Notes: generated by a model from the letters alone, not told the origin. Shown: positions 42,853 to 52,290, numbered from the stretch's first letter. The stretch is 64,000 nucleotides of DNA from CAYLUN01 sp964386865 (GCA_964386865.1 CAYLUN010000004.1:81353-145352); one strand, 5' to 3'. Numbers and translations are program-made.

Positions 42853-42878
42853 CTATTCGATTGATTCTGAACGAATAG
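42853..42878. repeat. Inverted repeat upstream of the tadC-like gene
   Basis: CTATTCG (42853-42859) and CGAATAG (42872-42878) with a 12-base gap, 31 bp before the tadC-like start. It could be an operator or leader hairpin. The rest of 42823-43153 shows no gene, RNA or repeat that I can support. Confidence 0.35.
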
Positions 42879-43153
42879 TATCGCGCTTTTCGGGGCGTTT
42901 GTCACGGCAGAAGAAGCAGAAACCGGCAATCGGTTGGTGACGGGGGGGCGAAGTTCTCGCACGGGTCTATACGGGGAGAGCAAGTCGCCCCGGCCTGTGC
43001 AACAACGCCGAACACAGGCGAGACGCTTGTGCCCCCAGCGGGATCCCGACGGGCACCTCACTTCGCACAACCTCTCGCGACCCCGTCGCTTGCCGATTAC
43101 CAGAAAGCGCCGTGGCGACGAACGAGTCGGTCAAGACGCAGCGCGCGTGCGAC

Positions 43154-43711
43154 CTACTGCAGGAAGATCAGCGTGCCCTTCGGCCAAGGCAGAGCCTCAA
43201 GCCGGTGGAAGTCGAACTGCAGCCAGCCCACGTAGGGGCTGTCGTAGCGCACCTTGAACACGTTGTCGCCCGGCTTGACGAGCGTCTTGTCCAGCATGTA
43301 AGAAAGATAGGTGCCGTCCGCCACGGGGTTGTATTTGCCCAGGACCGAGTTGTTGAGGTCCACGCTGAAGAAATGATTGGTTCTGTCGCCTTGGCTGATA
43401 ATCCGCGTCGTGTAGCGGAACCGGTACTTGCTGACAAGTTCAGGCGAAAGGGTGAAGTGGACGTTCACGTTCGTATCGCCCGAGGTGATCGCACGCTCGA
43501 GGTGCATCCAGTTCGTATCCGCTACGAAGAAGTCATCCGGCGCGCTGCTTTCAATCATGAAGTCGGCCTGGCTGTTGTCCTCGTTGCCGATCTGCCACGA
43601 GCCGGCCAGCTCCAGCCAGTCGAAGCTGATATAGGGCGAGGGGCCGGAGCCGTAGTGGAGCGAGAAGGTGTTGGTGCCGGTGAACTGTCGGCGCAACTCA
43701 AACTGACACAA
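43154..43711 (-). pseudogene. 5'-truncated remnant of a secreted carbohydrate-active protein
   Basis: An open frame of 185 codons with no usable start: the first possible codon is a TTG and a stop lies three codons further upstream. It has no signal peptide although its content looks extracytoplasmic. Two related beta-sandwich units are visible, around TNTFSLHYGSGPSPYISFDWLEL and around DNVFKVRYDSPYVGWLQFDFHRLEAL (quoted in part by position), like the galactose-binding-type modules at the end of rhamnogalacturonan lyases and similar enzymes. It lies 52 bp downstream of the DUF4838 gene on the same strand. The most likely reading is the C-terminal remnant of a deleted enzyme gene. Confidence 0.6.
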
Positions 43712-43763
43712 AACATATCAAAAATAGTCAGCATTCGCCATGCGGTTTTTGCTGGTGCGCGAC

Positions 43764-46070
43764 TCACTCCAGCCGCGCGATCTCGATCCGGTCGATGTAG
43801 AGAGCCTTGATCGCCGAAGCTGCGACGCCCTTTTTGTCGAAGCGGCCGGGGCCGATCCAGAAGTAGTGGTCGCGCTCCGGCACCCACTCGGCCACGTCGT
43901 ACCACGCGTACCCGTCGCCCACGGCGGAGGCCTTGCGCTCGACGCCGCCGCACCCCTTCTTGTTCTTGCTGTCGTAGACGCCGGACCAGAACGCCTCGCC
44001 GTCTTTGCCCGGATCCTTCTCGACCCGGACGCGCATCCGCAGGCGGTACGTCGCTCCGGCGTCGAAGGCCACGTGGCGGAAGGGCAGCGTGGCGCACCAC
44101 TCGTAGTGCGTGTTGAAGAGCTTCATCGCCGAGCCGTCCTCCGCCAGCGGGTCGGCCACGGTGTCGCCCCACTCGCCGCGTTTGCCGAGCGAGAGGAGGG
44201 CGTCTTCGACAGTCGCGCGGGTCTGCGGGGGCGGCAGGGGCGGCGGGTTGGCGAGCGCCTGCCACTGCTTGAGCGTCTGATCGTGGTGTTCGCCGCTCTC
44301 GGAGATGCGGATGTTCTTGGCCTCGGCGAAGCGGGCGAGAAGTTCGGCGGCGAGGCCGCGCGTGTCAGCCGGGATCGCGTAGCGCGAGGGGTCGGCTGTG
44401 ACCCAAACCTTGATCTCGTCCTGGCGCGGCTGGCGCAGCAGGCGCGCGTTGAGAACGGGCATGCCGCCCATGCGCACGTTGTAGAGGTGGGCGGGGGAGT
44501 CCTTCACGGCCGCCTCGGCCTGCCGCCACAGCTCGGCGGCGCGCACGTAGAACTCGTCGGGCACCTGCGTGCGCGCCGGGCTCTCGAAGATGCGGAGCGG
44601 ATGGCTGGCCGGGTCGCGGTAGAAGCTGTGCAGCGCGTCGAAGTAGGTGCGCACATAAGGGGCGGCCGCGCCGTAGTAGCCGTTGAAGAAGTCTTGGAGC
44701 AGGGGCTCCTGGGGCAGGTCCGGGTTCCACATCCATTTGGCGAGCAGCCACGCTTTCAGCTCGGCGAAATCGCCGTGCCGGCCCTGGTAGGCGCCTTGCT
44801 CGAAGAGGTAGCTGACGCGGTTCGTGTGGAAGAAGCGGACGTTGTCCTGGAGGGCCAGAACGTTGGGGAAAGGCGAGAGGTAGTCGTGGAAGTTGGTGGT
44901 GTAGTCCCAGAGGTAGAGGCGGGGGCTGATCGCGCTCCAGCCGCGGATGTCGTCGAGGAAGGCGCGGTTCTCCTTGAACGCGCTCGTGTTGATCGGGTAA
45001 GCGAAGTCGCACTCGATGGTGCAGAGGCAGGGCATCACGTTGTGGCGCGGGCGGAGCGTCTTCGGGGGCTTGCGCGTGTACTGGTAGGCGAGCGTCTCGA
45101 TGGTGACGTTGGGGAACTCTTTCTCGACTGCCTCGGCGACCTTGTTCACAAAGGCGATCATCGTGCCCGCGTGTGACTCTTCCGCGTCGTCGAGCGCCTT
45201 GCAGGCCGGGCAGGTGCAGAAGTGGTGCCAGTCGTTCTGGCTCACGCCGTAGAAGTCGGCGCCGGGGTCCTTGCGGATGCGGGCCAGCACGTTGGAGGTG
45301 ACGAGGCGCAGCACATCAGGGTTGGTAAGGCAGAGCTGCGAGTACGCCTTGAGCCGCTTGCCGTCCACCTCGCTGAAGTATTCCGGGTGGGAGTCGAAGT
45401 GCTGCTCGGGCGGGCAGAGAATGTTGAAGGTGTGGCAGCTGCCGAGCCCGCCGCCGAAGCGGTGCGAGTGGTCGCCGTGCTTGGCGGCCAGCCGCATGGC
45501 GTTGCCGTTGACCTTGTTGCGGGCGGCCAGGTCGCCGTTGAACAGGTCGAACCAGAACGGCTCGCGCAGGGCGAAGGCCGGGCGCTGGGTTTCGTCGAGG
45601 GCTGGAACCACAAAGGCCTCCAGCTGCGGAGTGACGCCGTGCCAGCTCGCGTACCAGCGGCAGCCGCCGAAGCGCTCGAGCACCTCGTACACGCCGTACA
45701 GCGTGCCGCGCACGGGCCCGCCGAGAACCACGAGGTGGGGCGGGCAGGACTTGAGCCGGAAGCCGTCCTCGCCGAGCGCCGCGACGTCGGGCTTGCCGCC
45801 GAGGAGCGGCGCGGTGTGGCGCGTCTCGCCCAGCAGGATCGCGCGCGCCGGGAGCGGGCCGTCATCCGCGACGACCTGCAGCTTGACGCCGGTCAGCTGC
45901 TCGGCAAAGCGCTGCAGCTCCTCGGCGGCGTAGCGCTGCGAGGGCGAGGCGTTCGTCGGGCAGACGATGGCGTATGCGGCGGGCTGCCCGCGCGTGGCGA
46001 GCGTGAGGCTCTGCGCGACGGCGGCGCCAGTCAGACATGCGCAAGCCAAGAGGGCGGCGATTCGCTTCAT
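43764..46070 (-). CDS. Secreted DUF4838-domain protein
   Basis: A 768-residue exported protein. The ATG at 46070 is chosen because it begins a signal peptide (1-20, ending AAVAQ). Residues about 25-140 look like the N-terminal GH20-like domain that often precedes carbohydrate enzymes (AIVCPTNASPSQRYAAEELQ, LLGETRH). Residues about 180-560 match the DUF4838 family: HPEYFSEVDGKR, SQNDWHHFCTCPACK, VNKVAEAVEKEFPNVTIETLAY. A C-terminal beta-sandwich of about 170 residues follows. DUF4838 proteins are frequent in polysaccharide loci of PVC bacteria and are thought to be glycoside hydrolase-like, but no activity is assigned here. Confidence 0.88.
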   Translation of the reverse strand: MKRIAALLACACLTGAAVAQSLTLATRGQPAAYAIVCPTNASPSQRYAAEELQRFAEQLTGVKLQVVADDGPLPARAILLGETRHTAPLLGGKPDVAALGEDGFRLKSCPPHLVVLGGPVRGTLYGVYEVLERFGGCRWYASWHGVTPQLEAFVVPALDETQRPAFALREPFWFDLFNGDLAARNKVNGNAMRLAAKHGDHSHRFGGGLGSCHTFNILCPPEQHFDSHPEYFSEVDGKRLKAYSQLCLTNPDVLRLVTSNVLARIRKDPGADFYGVSQNDWHHFCTCPACKALDDAEESHAGTMIAFVNKVAEAVEKEFPNVTIETLAYQYTRKPPKTLRPRHNVMPCLCTIECDFAYPINTSAFKENRAFLDDIRGWSAISPRLYLWDYTTNFHDYLSPFPNVLALQDNVRFFHTNRVSYLFEQGAYQGRHGDFAELKAWLLAKWMWNPDLPQEPLLQDFFNGYYGAAAPYVRTYFDALHSFYRDPASHPLRIFESPARTQVPDEFYVRAAELWRQAEAAVKDSPAHLYNVRMGGMPVLNARLLRQPRQDEIKVWVTADPSRYAIPADTRGLAAELLARFAEAKNIRISESGEHHDQTLKQWQALANPPPLPPPQTRATVEDALLSLGKRGEWGDTVADPLAEDGSAMKLFNTHYEWCATLPFRHVAFDAGATYRLRMRVRVEKDPGKDGEAFWSGVYDSKNKKGCGGVERKASAVGDGYAWYDVAEWVPERDHYFWIGPGRFDKKGVAASAIKALYIDRIEIARLE

Positions 46071-46159
46071 AGTTGATCTCCCCGGAGTTACGACCCTGTA
46101 ATCATCTAACCACAAAACAGGCCGGAAGGAAAGCCGCGGCTGCCGCCTTCAGCGCACAC

Positions 46160-46391
46160 GGGTGCGATTGCAAACTATTGCAATCGCACAGAATTCAGAA
46201 GCCAGAAGCCAGAATTCAGGAGTTGGATGCCAACGAGTTATGTCCGATTCGCGCGAGATTCTTCCTGTCTCCTCTTTGGGAGACACCTTTTTGGGCGGCG
46301 CTTTCGTATGTAAGTCGTTGCGAAGCAATTCTGAATTCTGACTCCTGAATTCTGACTTCTGGGTGCGATGCAACGAAGTAAAATCGCACCC
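46160..46391. mobile_element. 232-bp MITE-like element, copy 2, with exact 9-bp target duplication
   Basis: It appears identical to 24225-24456 over all 232 bp. The flanks AGCGCACAC (46151-46159) and AGCGCACAC (46392-46400) are an exact 9-bp direct repeat, which indicates insertion by a DDE-type transposase acting in trans. It lies 89 bp upstream of the DUF4838 start. Confidence 0.9.
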
Positions 46392-46442
46392 AGCGCACAC
46401 GAACAGGCGGCAGCAACTCTCATGATGGCCTCTCCCTGCGGG

Positions 46443-46504
46443 ATCGAAATCGGGATCGGAATCGACGATAAGAGCCGTGTTTCGATCCCGATCCCGATTT
46501 CGAT
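46443..46504. repeat. 22-bp inverted repeat of GGGATCGG type
   Basis: Left arm 46443-46464 (beginning ATCGAAATCGGGATCGG) pairs with right arm 46483-46504 with one mismatch over 22 bp, giving a long hairpin. Related ATCGGGATCG/CGATCCCGAT words recur at about 46785-46870. The rest of 46401-47055 is AT-richer, with a CGACGCT-T-AGCGTCG palindrome at 46715-46729 and no gene that I can support. Confidence 0.7.
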
Positions 46505-46714
46505 GGCGAGCTTGACTGCCCCTAATTGCCCATAATGGGAATGGCTGAACAGGCGCGAGTTCGATGTTTCCGAAGTGCCTGACGGCCAAGGCGGGTTATC
46601 ATCCATCCGGGAGTCCCCATGTTCTTACAAAGCCGTTTCCACCCCCGAAAAGGCGTTCTAAGGCCATATATCGGGGGTAATATCGGTGTAATATATTGGT
46701 GAACAATAGCTTAT

Positions 46715-46729
46715 CGACGCTTAGCGTCG
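46715..46729. repeat. Short perfect palindrome in the AT-rich leader region
   Basis: CGACGCT-T-AGCGTCG, about 330 bp upstream of the orphan gene at 47056. It could be an operator; no regulator is known. Confidence 0.3.
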
Positions 46730-47055
46730 CAAAGTACAATGTTTTATGGAATCATTGTGAATCTGTTTTTTGCCGATTGCCGATATCGGGATCGAGCGCC
46801 GCAGAGCTTTGACACGAGAAGCGTTCGGTGTGCCCTCGCGAGGGAACGATACCGATCCCGATAGCGATTTGGACAAAGACCTGTGCGGTCAAGAAGGCTT
46901 GAGGTCTGGCTTTTTCGCTTAGCCCCTCGACAAACCGGACGAAAAGAGAGAGACTATTTTCCAGCAACGGCGACACCCCGAACCCTCGTTTGCCTGCGGC
47001 TCACGGGTTCGGTGGTCGCTGACGTTGGGCAGGGGGACGAATAAGGGGACGCATC

Positions 47056-47964
47056 ATGCCTAAGAAGGCGGTTACCGTGATCGATGGCGAGAATATCCTC
47101 TACCACTACTTGCATAAGGATATGTTCGAGTCCGACATATGGTTGTTTCAGATGCTATGCGCACGCTTGGTCGCCGGGCTCGGAATATGGCTTCATCCAA
47201 GCCTATACCAGAGGATGCCGACCCTCCTGCCGTTTGCAGTTCGCGACCCTTCCTGCCGGAAACGTAAGGAGGGCGACGTGGAAGCCTGGGGTGCGCCAAG
47301 TGAAAACGGTTATCTCCGCGACGACAATACCCTTGTAAAAGCCATCCCAAAGTCAATGCTTGTCTCATCTGTAAGGCAGCCCTTGTATCATGGCAAACGG
47401 ATTGGGAATGGTTTCGTAGCGGCTCATGTGTGGCGTCAAGTCAAAGGATCGGATACTGGCGCCACACTCGCCTCACGGGATCCATGGACCAACACCTTCG
47501 TTCCCAATCTTGTCTGGTTGCCGGCTGAAGTAGCCAAGCTAAGCGATCGCGAAGGAACCTTCACCCAGTTGTATCTCCAGGCTCTGTCGGCCAAGATATA
47601 CCGACACACAGATGTTGAACCTGCGATGCGTCCTATTGTGGACAGGATCTGGGGAATGTTGGACTTGCCGCATGGGATTCCCGAACAAGGGCTTCCTCAG
47701 ATAGAGGATCTGTCGTTCTTTCAGGTGGACGGTGCCTACATCCGAAACCGAAGACAGTCTGTCGCAGATGTTGTCGCTGCACTACAAACTGTTCTCGCAG
47801 GCCAACCACTGACTGCGAAAGTTGTCACAACGCGGTTCGGTGATGGATTGCCATCCGTATCCAAAGAGGGACTAACCAAAAGAGTTGCGGAGTTGGCAAA
47901 CTACCTATCCAAGATGCCGGAGGTCGAACAAGCAGGTGCAGGCGACGCTTTACAGCGCGCCTAA
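47056..47964 (+). CDS. Orphan hypothetical protein with atypical base composition
   Basis: A 302-residue, probably cytoplasmic protein with no signal peptide or membrane helix. The ATG is preceded by AAGGGGACG. I do not recognise the family. Features that can be seen are the N-terminus VTVIDGENILYHYLHK, a central block AHVWRQVKG then ASRDPWTNTFVPNLVWLPAEV, and an acidic C-terminus. The block with a conserved-looking HVWR and PNLVWLP reads like a structured nucleic-acid or nuclease-type domain, but that is only an impression. Its codon use is clearly less GC-rich than its neighbours, and it sits after a MITE and an AT-rich region, so it was probably acquired laterally. A defence or mobile-element function is possible. 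Confidence 0.6.
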   Translation: MPKKAVTVIDGENILYHYLHKDMFESDIWLFQMLCARLVAGLGIWLHPSLYQRMPTLLPFAVRDPSCRKRKEGDVEAWGAPSENGYLRDDNTLVKAIPKSMLVSSVRQPLYHGKRIGNGFVAAHVWRQVKGSDTGATLASRDPWTNTFVPNLVWLPAEVAKLSDREGTFTQLYLQALSAKIYRHTDVEPAMRPIVDRIWGMLDLPHGIPEQGLPQIEDLSFFQVDGAYIRNRRQSVADVVAALQTVLAGQPLTAKVVTTRFGDGLPSVSKEGLTKRVAELANYLSKMPEVEQAGAGDALQRA

Positions 47965-48043
47965 CCTGCGTCGTTGCGCGCTTTCGTGTGCCTCATCTGA
48001 TCGGCGATTGACAGCGCGGCGGGTTTGTGGTCACATCGTGGCC

Positions 48044-50740
48044 ATGAAAGTGATTGCACGGGGGGCGGGGTGTTGTGTCGCGCTGCTGGCCGTGGCCGGG
48101 GCACGGGCGGCGGCGACGGTGTGCGAGGCGGAGGGCGCGCGGCTCGACGCGGGGCGGGTCGAAATCGTGGCGCACGACGCGTTCCGCGGCCAGCAGGGCG
48201 TGTCGCTGAAAGCCGGGCAGTCCGCGGCCGCCGACGCGACGAACGCCGCGCCGGACCTGGTCTTCGACGTCCGCGTGCAGCAGCCCGGACGCTACAGCCT
48301 CAGCACCTACGCGGCCGTTGACGCCGCCGGCGCGGAGCAGATGCGCAAGGCGCGCAGCAAGTATGAGTCGCTCTTCGCCACGTTCCGGATCGGCGAGCAG
48401 CGCCCGACGCGGCGCGTGGTCTTTGTGCCGTGGGGTGACCCGAAGCTGTGCTACCAGCACATCGGCGTCTTCACCCTAAGCGGCACGCAGCAGGAGGTCC
48501 GCCTCTGGCTGCCTTCGGGCGTCCGCCTCGACCGCCTGGAGGCCCACCCGTACCGCCCGCCTGCGGTTTCGAAGGACGTGGCCGCGTACGAGCCGAGCGT
48601 GGCCCCGCCGGCTTCGCATCCGAGGCTGTGGGTGAACCCCGAGTCGCTCGCCCAGATACGCGCCCGGCTGGCACACCCGGAACACAAGACCCACTGGGAG
48701 AACGTCCGCACGCTCGCCGCCAAGCCGTTCGCGTTCAAGCCCGCGCCCGACCGCGAGGTCGCCTACAACACGCCGCTCGAGCGCGCCGCGCTCGCCAAGG
48801 CGTTCGTGTTCCTGGCGCAGGACGACCGGAAGGCGGGCCGCGAGGCCGCCGACCTGATGCTCGCCTACCTGCCGCAGGTCGAGTTCGGCAACGTGCTGGA
48901 CATCACCCGCGAGGTGGGCGCCGCGATTTACGCCGGCTCGTGCGTCTACGACTGGTGCTACGGCCTCCTCTCGGCGCCGGAGCGCGAGACGCTGCGTCGC
49001 CACCTGATGCGCCTCGCCGAGGAGATGGAGTGCGGCTGGCCGCCCTTCCGGCAGGGCATCGTCAACGGCCACGGCAACGAGGCGCAGGTCTGCCGCGACC
49101 TGCTGGCGATGTCGATCGCGCTTTACGACGAAGACCCGCTCCCGTACCGCTACTGCTCGTACAAGGTGCTGGAGGAACTCGTGCCGATGCGGCGCTTCGA
49201 ATACCAGTCGCCTCGCCACAACCAGGGCGTCAGCTACGCCGCCTACCGCTTCGGCTGGGAGATGCACGCCGCCTGGCTGATGCGCCGGCTGAGCGGTCGC
49301 GAGGTCTTCGACGCGAACCTCAAGACCGTTCCGAAGTACTGGCTCCACATGCGGCTGCCGAACGGCGAGATGCTGCGCGACGGCGACGGAGTCCACGCGG
49401 GCAGCTACTGGAACTACCCGCAGACGGCGCTGCTCTGCTACGCCTATAGCGGCGATCCGGTGGTGAAGGGGGAATTCGTGCGGCAGGGCGGCCTGCGCAC
49501 CGGCGACTCGCTGCTCTTCCTGCTGCTCAACGACCCGGAGGTGAAGGCCGACACGGGCTTCGACGCGCTGCCGCTGACGCTCGACTTCGGCCCCGTTCTC
49601 GGCGGCCTGGTCGCCCGCACCGGCTGGACCATGGGCACGAACTCCGCCGACGTCGTGGCCGAGGTGAAGGGCGGCGGCTACCACTTCGGCAACCACCAGC
49701 ACGCGGACGCAGGCTCCTTGCAGATCTACTACCGCGGCCTGCAGGTCGCCAAGCTCGGGCAGTACAAGTTCTACGGCACGCCCTACGACATGAACTTCGC
49801 CAAGCGCTCCGCCGCGCAGAGCATGCTGCTTGTGTTCGACCCGCAGGAGAAGATCCTCAACAACTATGCCAACGACGGCGGCTCGCGCTTCCTTCAGAGC
49901 CATCCCCGCACGCCGAAGGAGACGATGACGACCCCGGCCTTCGACTATGGTAAGGTTGTCTCGTGCAGCTTCGGGCCGTCGACGCAAACGCCCGCCTTCA
50001 GCTACTTTTGCGCCGACCTGAAAGCCGCGTATTCCGACAAGGTCGCGGCCTACACGCGCCGCTTCTGCTTCCTCAATCTGGGTAAACCCGGCAACCCGGC
50101 GGCCATGATCGTGCTCGACGACATCGCGTCCGCGAAGCCGGAGTTCAAGAAGGTCTGGCAGCTCAACACCCTCCAGCCGCCGCAGGCGACGCCCGGCGGC
50201 GTCCGGCTCTGGAACGTGTCAGGCGGCGTCACGGGGCGGCTCGACGTCTGCATGCTCTGGCCCGCGCGCGAGGCGCGCACGCTGGAGATCCTCAGCGGCG
50301 AGACCGCGAACAGCGTGGCAGGGAAAACCTATACGCCGCCCACGCCGGCCGGCGCCGAGGCGAACGGCCACCGGATCCTGTTTTCGCCGAAGCAGGCGCA
50401 GGCGCGCGACCGCTTCCTGACGGTGCTCCAGGCGTGCGACGCCGAGCCGCTGCCGCTCTGCCGCGAGGAGTCCGAGACAGGGGTCACCCTGCGCCTCGCC
50501 GACCGCATCGTCGCGCTTCCGAAAAGCGGAGTGCTCTCCGGCGACACGCTCGACGTGCGCGTGCCCTCCGACGGGCAAACGTATCAGGTGCTGTGCGCAG
50601 GCTTGCGGCCCGGCGCGTGGCGGCTCACGGCGCCCGGCGCGCCAGGCCGCGACGTGACCGTCGAGCCCGGAAAGAACACGCTTTTCTTCGAATCGCGCGG
50701 CGGAACGTGCCGGCTTGCATGTGCGCCGGCAAGCAAGTGA
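48044..50740 (+). CDS. Secreted heparinase II/III-family polysaccharide lyase
   Basis: An 898-residue exported protein. The ATG at 48044 gives a signal peptide (about 1-24, ending ARAAA); the frame extends upstream into the orphan gene's end, but without coding character. Residues about 25-170 are a carbohydrate-binding-like beta domain, about 200-500 the alpha/alpha toroid of the family (VNGHGNEAQVCRDLLAMS, QSPRHNQGVSYAAYRFGWEM), and about 520-898 the beta-sandwich, with the hallmark YHFGNHQHADAGSLQIYYRG. The family uses Tyr/His catalysis on uronic-acid polysaccharides such as heparin or alginate. It is convergent with the cupin gene, 15 bp apart. Confidence 0.92.
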   Translation: MKVIARGAGCCVALLAVAGARAAATVCEAEGARLDAGRVEIVAHDAFRGQQGVSLKAGQSAAADATNAAPDLVFDVRVQQPGRYSLSTYAAVDAAGAEQMRKARSKYESLFATFRIGEQRPTRRVVFVPWGDPKLCYQHIGVFTLSGTQQEVRLWLPSGVRLDRLEAHPYRPPAVSKDVAAYEPSVAPPASHPRLWVNPESLAQIRARLAHPEHKTHWENVRTLAAKPFAFKPAPDREVAYNTPLERAALAKAFVFLAQDDRKAGREAADLMLAYLPQVEFGNVLDITREVGAAIYAGSCVYDWCYGLLSAPERETLRRHLMRLAEEMECGWPPFRQGIVNGHGNEAQVCRDLLAMSIALYDEDPLPYRYCSYKVLEELVPMRRFEYQSPRHNQGVSYAAYRFGWEMHAAWLMRRLSGREVFDANLKTVPKYWLHMRLPNGEMLRDGDGVHAGSYWNYPQTALLCYAYSGDPVVKGEFVRQGGLRTGDSLLFLLLNDPEVKADTGFDALPLTLDFGPVLGGLVARTGWTMGTNSADVVAEVKGGGYHFGNHQHADAGSLQIYYRGLQVAKLGQYKFYGTPYDMNFAKRSAAQSMLLVFDPQEKILNNYANDGGSRFLQSHPRTPKETMTTPAFDYGKVVSCSFGPSTQTPAFSYFCADLKAAYSDKVAAYTRRFCFLNLGKPGNPAAMIVLDDIASAKPEFKKVWQLNTLQPPQATPGGVRLWNVSGGVTGRLDVCMLWPAREARTLEILSGETANSVAGKTYTPPTPAGAEANGHRILFSPKQAQARDRFLTVLQACDAEPLPLCREESETGVTLRLADRIVALPKSGVLSGDTLDVRVPSDGQTYQVLCAGLRPGAWRLTAPGAPGRDVTVEPGKNTLFFESRGGTCRLACAPASK

Positions 50741-50755
50741 TGCCGCTTTCGCCGA

Positions 50756-51553
50756 CTACTTCTTCAGCTTGGTGATCTTGGCCGCTTCGGAGTTGCCGAA
50801 CTGCATATCCGGCTTGCTGAACTTCACGTCGTTGTGGTAGGTCGCGTACTCGGCCACGATGGCGCCGTCTTTGCCGGCGCGCATGAAGTGGAAAGACTCG
50901 GGGTCGTTCAGGGAGTAGATCCCGCCCGCCTCAAGCTTCTTCACGTACTTGGACTTGAACCACGGCTGGCCGTAGCCCCAGGGCCGCTCGCTGGCGGGCA
51001 TGTCGCTGATCAGGGTTTCGCCGGCCTCGCCCTTGTACTCGCCGAAGAACTCCACCGACCCGTGGCGGATGTGCCAGGTCTCCATCTTCGGCCCGAACCC
51101 CTTGCCGTCGCCGTCGGTGAGGTGGTTGTGCTCGGGGAGCACCTGCCCGGGCAGCAGGAAGATCTCGTGGCCGAGGTAGCCGTACTTCTGGTCTTTGAAC
51201 GTGCCCTTGTACGCCTTGGCGCCGACGGCTCCGTACGTGCCTTCGACGTTCTTCCAGAAGATGCCGGCCATGCCGAGCTTCGCAAAATCGCCCTGCACAA
51301 AATCGGCGACCCACAGCGTGTCCGTCTTGAGGATGGCCGGAATCGGATAGTGATACGCCCGCATCATGTCGAAGTAGGCCTCTTTGGCGACGGCCTGATC
51401 CAGCGAGCCGTCCGCCTTGTAAAAGGCCGGGCTCGTGAGGTGCGGGACCGATGAAAACGGCGCGAGTCCGGTGTAGCTCTTGGGGGCGGCGCAGCCGCTC
51501 ATCCAGAGTGCCGTGCTGAGGCTGAGGAACAGATAACAGGGTGTTTTGGTCAT
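50756..51553 (-). CDS. Cupin-type lipoprotein resembling D-lyxose isomerase
   Basis: A 265-residue protein. The ATG at 51553 begins an export signal with a lipidation-type Cys (WMSGCAAPK, Cys21), so it is probably a membrane-anchored lipoprotein. The cupin domain has metal ligands in LPEHNHLTDGDGKGFGPKMETWHI (partial quotation by pattern: HxH, Lys, Glu), then GSVEFFGEY and a later His in ESFHFMRAG. The layout is that of the D-lyxose ketol-isomerase / DUF family used in sugar isomerisation. A role on sugars outside the cytoplasm would be unusual for an isomerase, so binding rather than catalysis cannot be excluded. It lies between two secreted-enzyme genes. Confidence 0.78.
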   Translation of the reverse strand: MTKTPCYLFLSLSTALWMSGCAAPKSYTGLAPFSSVPHLTSPAFYKADGSLDQAVAKEAYFDMMRAYHYPIPAILKTDTLWVADFVQGDFAKLGMAGIFWKNVEGTYGAVGAKAYKGTFKDQKYGYLGHEIFLLPGQVLPEHNHLTDGDGKGFGPKMETWHIRHGSVEFFGEYKGEAGETLISDMPASERPWGYGQPWFKSKYVKKLEAGGIYSLNDPESFHFMRAGKDGAIVAEYATYHNDVKFSKPDMQFGNSEAAKITKLKK

Positions 51554-51623
51554 GGGACGTGTTCTCCTTCTTGGTTTGCCGACAGGTGTCGTGTCAGTAG
51601 TGAAGCGGAATCGGCGTTTCAGG

Positions 51624-52034
51624 TCAACGGGAAAGTGGAGCCGGTGTTTCCGGGCACCCCTTTTCGGCGTCCGGTAACGGCGTTTCACAGGGTGAGCCGA
51701 CCGCGCTAATCGTAATCACGAGGGGTGTGAAGAGCGCGACCAAAACTGCGAGGCAGAGGCACGGGAGCAAGACGAAGAAGAGCCCGTTCGAGATTCGGCG
51801 GCTGAGCGGGTGGAGGTCTTTGGCAATCAGGACAAGCGCCGATGCGAGAGCGAGTAGCGTCCAGCCCACCGGCGCGAGCGCCAAGACCAAGCGGGTTAGG
51901 GACGGAGGGCTGTAGTCGCCTGGGTACAGGTCTGCATAGATCGCGACGAACGTGGGCGCGATGCGCGCAACACAGATAAACGCGAGAAAGTAGGCGACGG
52001 TCAAGACGATGGTAGACGTGCGTGGTTTCACCAT
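51624..52034 (-). CDS. Small multi-pass membrane protein of unknown function
   Basis: A 136-residue protein with about three membrane helices (near 9-31, 47-73 and 85-112), then a short Cys/Pro-containing tail (GSPCETPLPDAEKGCPETP). The ATG at 52034 is used; upstream frame extends but carries no signal. It is 70 bp upstream of the cupin gene on the same strand. No family was recognised. The G+C content seems slightly lower than in neighbouring genes. Confidence 0.5.
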   Translation of the reverse strand: MVKPRTSTIVLTVAYFLAFICVARIAPTFVAIYADLYPGDYSPPSLTRLVLALAPVGWTLLALASALVLIAKDLHPLSRRISNGLFFVLLPCLCLAVLVALFTPLVITISAVGSPCETPLPDAEKGCPETPAPLSR

Positions 52035-52290
52035 GCGTTCATGATACGCCTCACGGCTGAGGGGGTCAATCCGTTTGGCCCGAATGGCGCTAAGATAAGC
52101 GACGGCTCGGCGCAGCCTCGCCCCCCACCCTGCGTATTTGCGTTGAAAATGGAGGGCGAAGCTGTGCTGAGCCGCCAACAGAACGGAAGAATGCGCTTAT
52201 CTTAGAGCCCTTCCCGTTTGGCCCTCTGACCCCGCTGCCGACGCAGGCATGATGCCTTGACATCAAATATTAAGATGCTACGATGCCATC

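Noticed and set aside
46149..46606. Frames on the minus strand through MITE copy 2 and the adjacent inverted repeat
   Set aside because: They arise from repeat sequence and share text with copy 1; no start signal or domain.
46401..47055. tRNA or other structured RNA gene in the AT-rich region
   Set aside because: No cloverleaf or T-loop consensus was found; only palindromes and degenerate repeats are visible.
47056..47964. Assignment of the orphan gene to a NYN-type RNase from the VIDGENIL start
   Set aside because: Only the first residues resemble it; the conserved acidic pattern of the NYN fold could not be followed along the protein.
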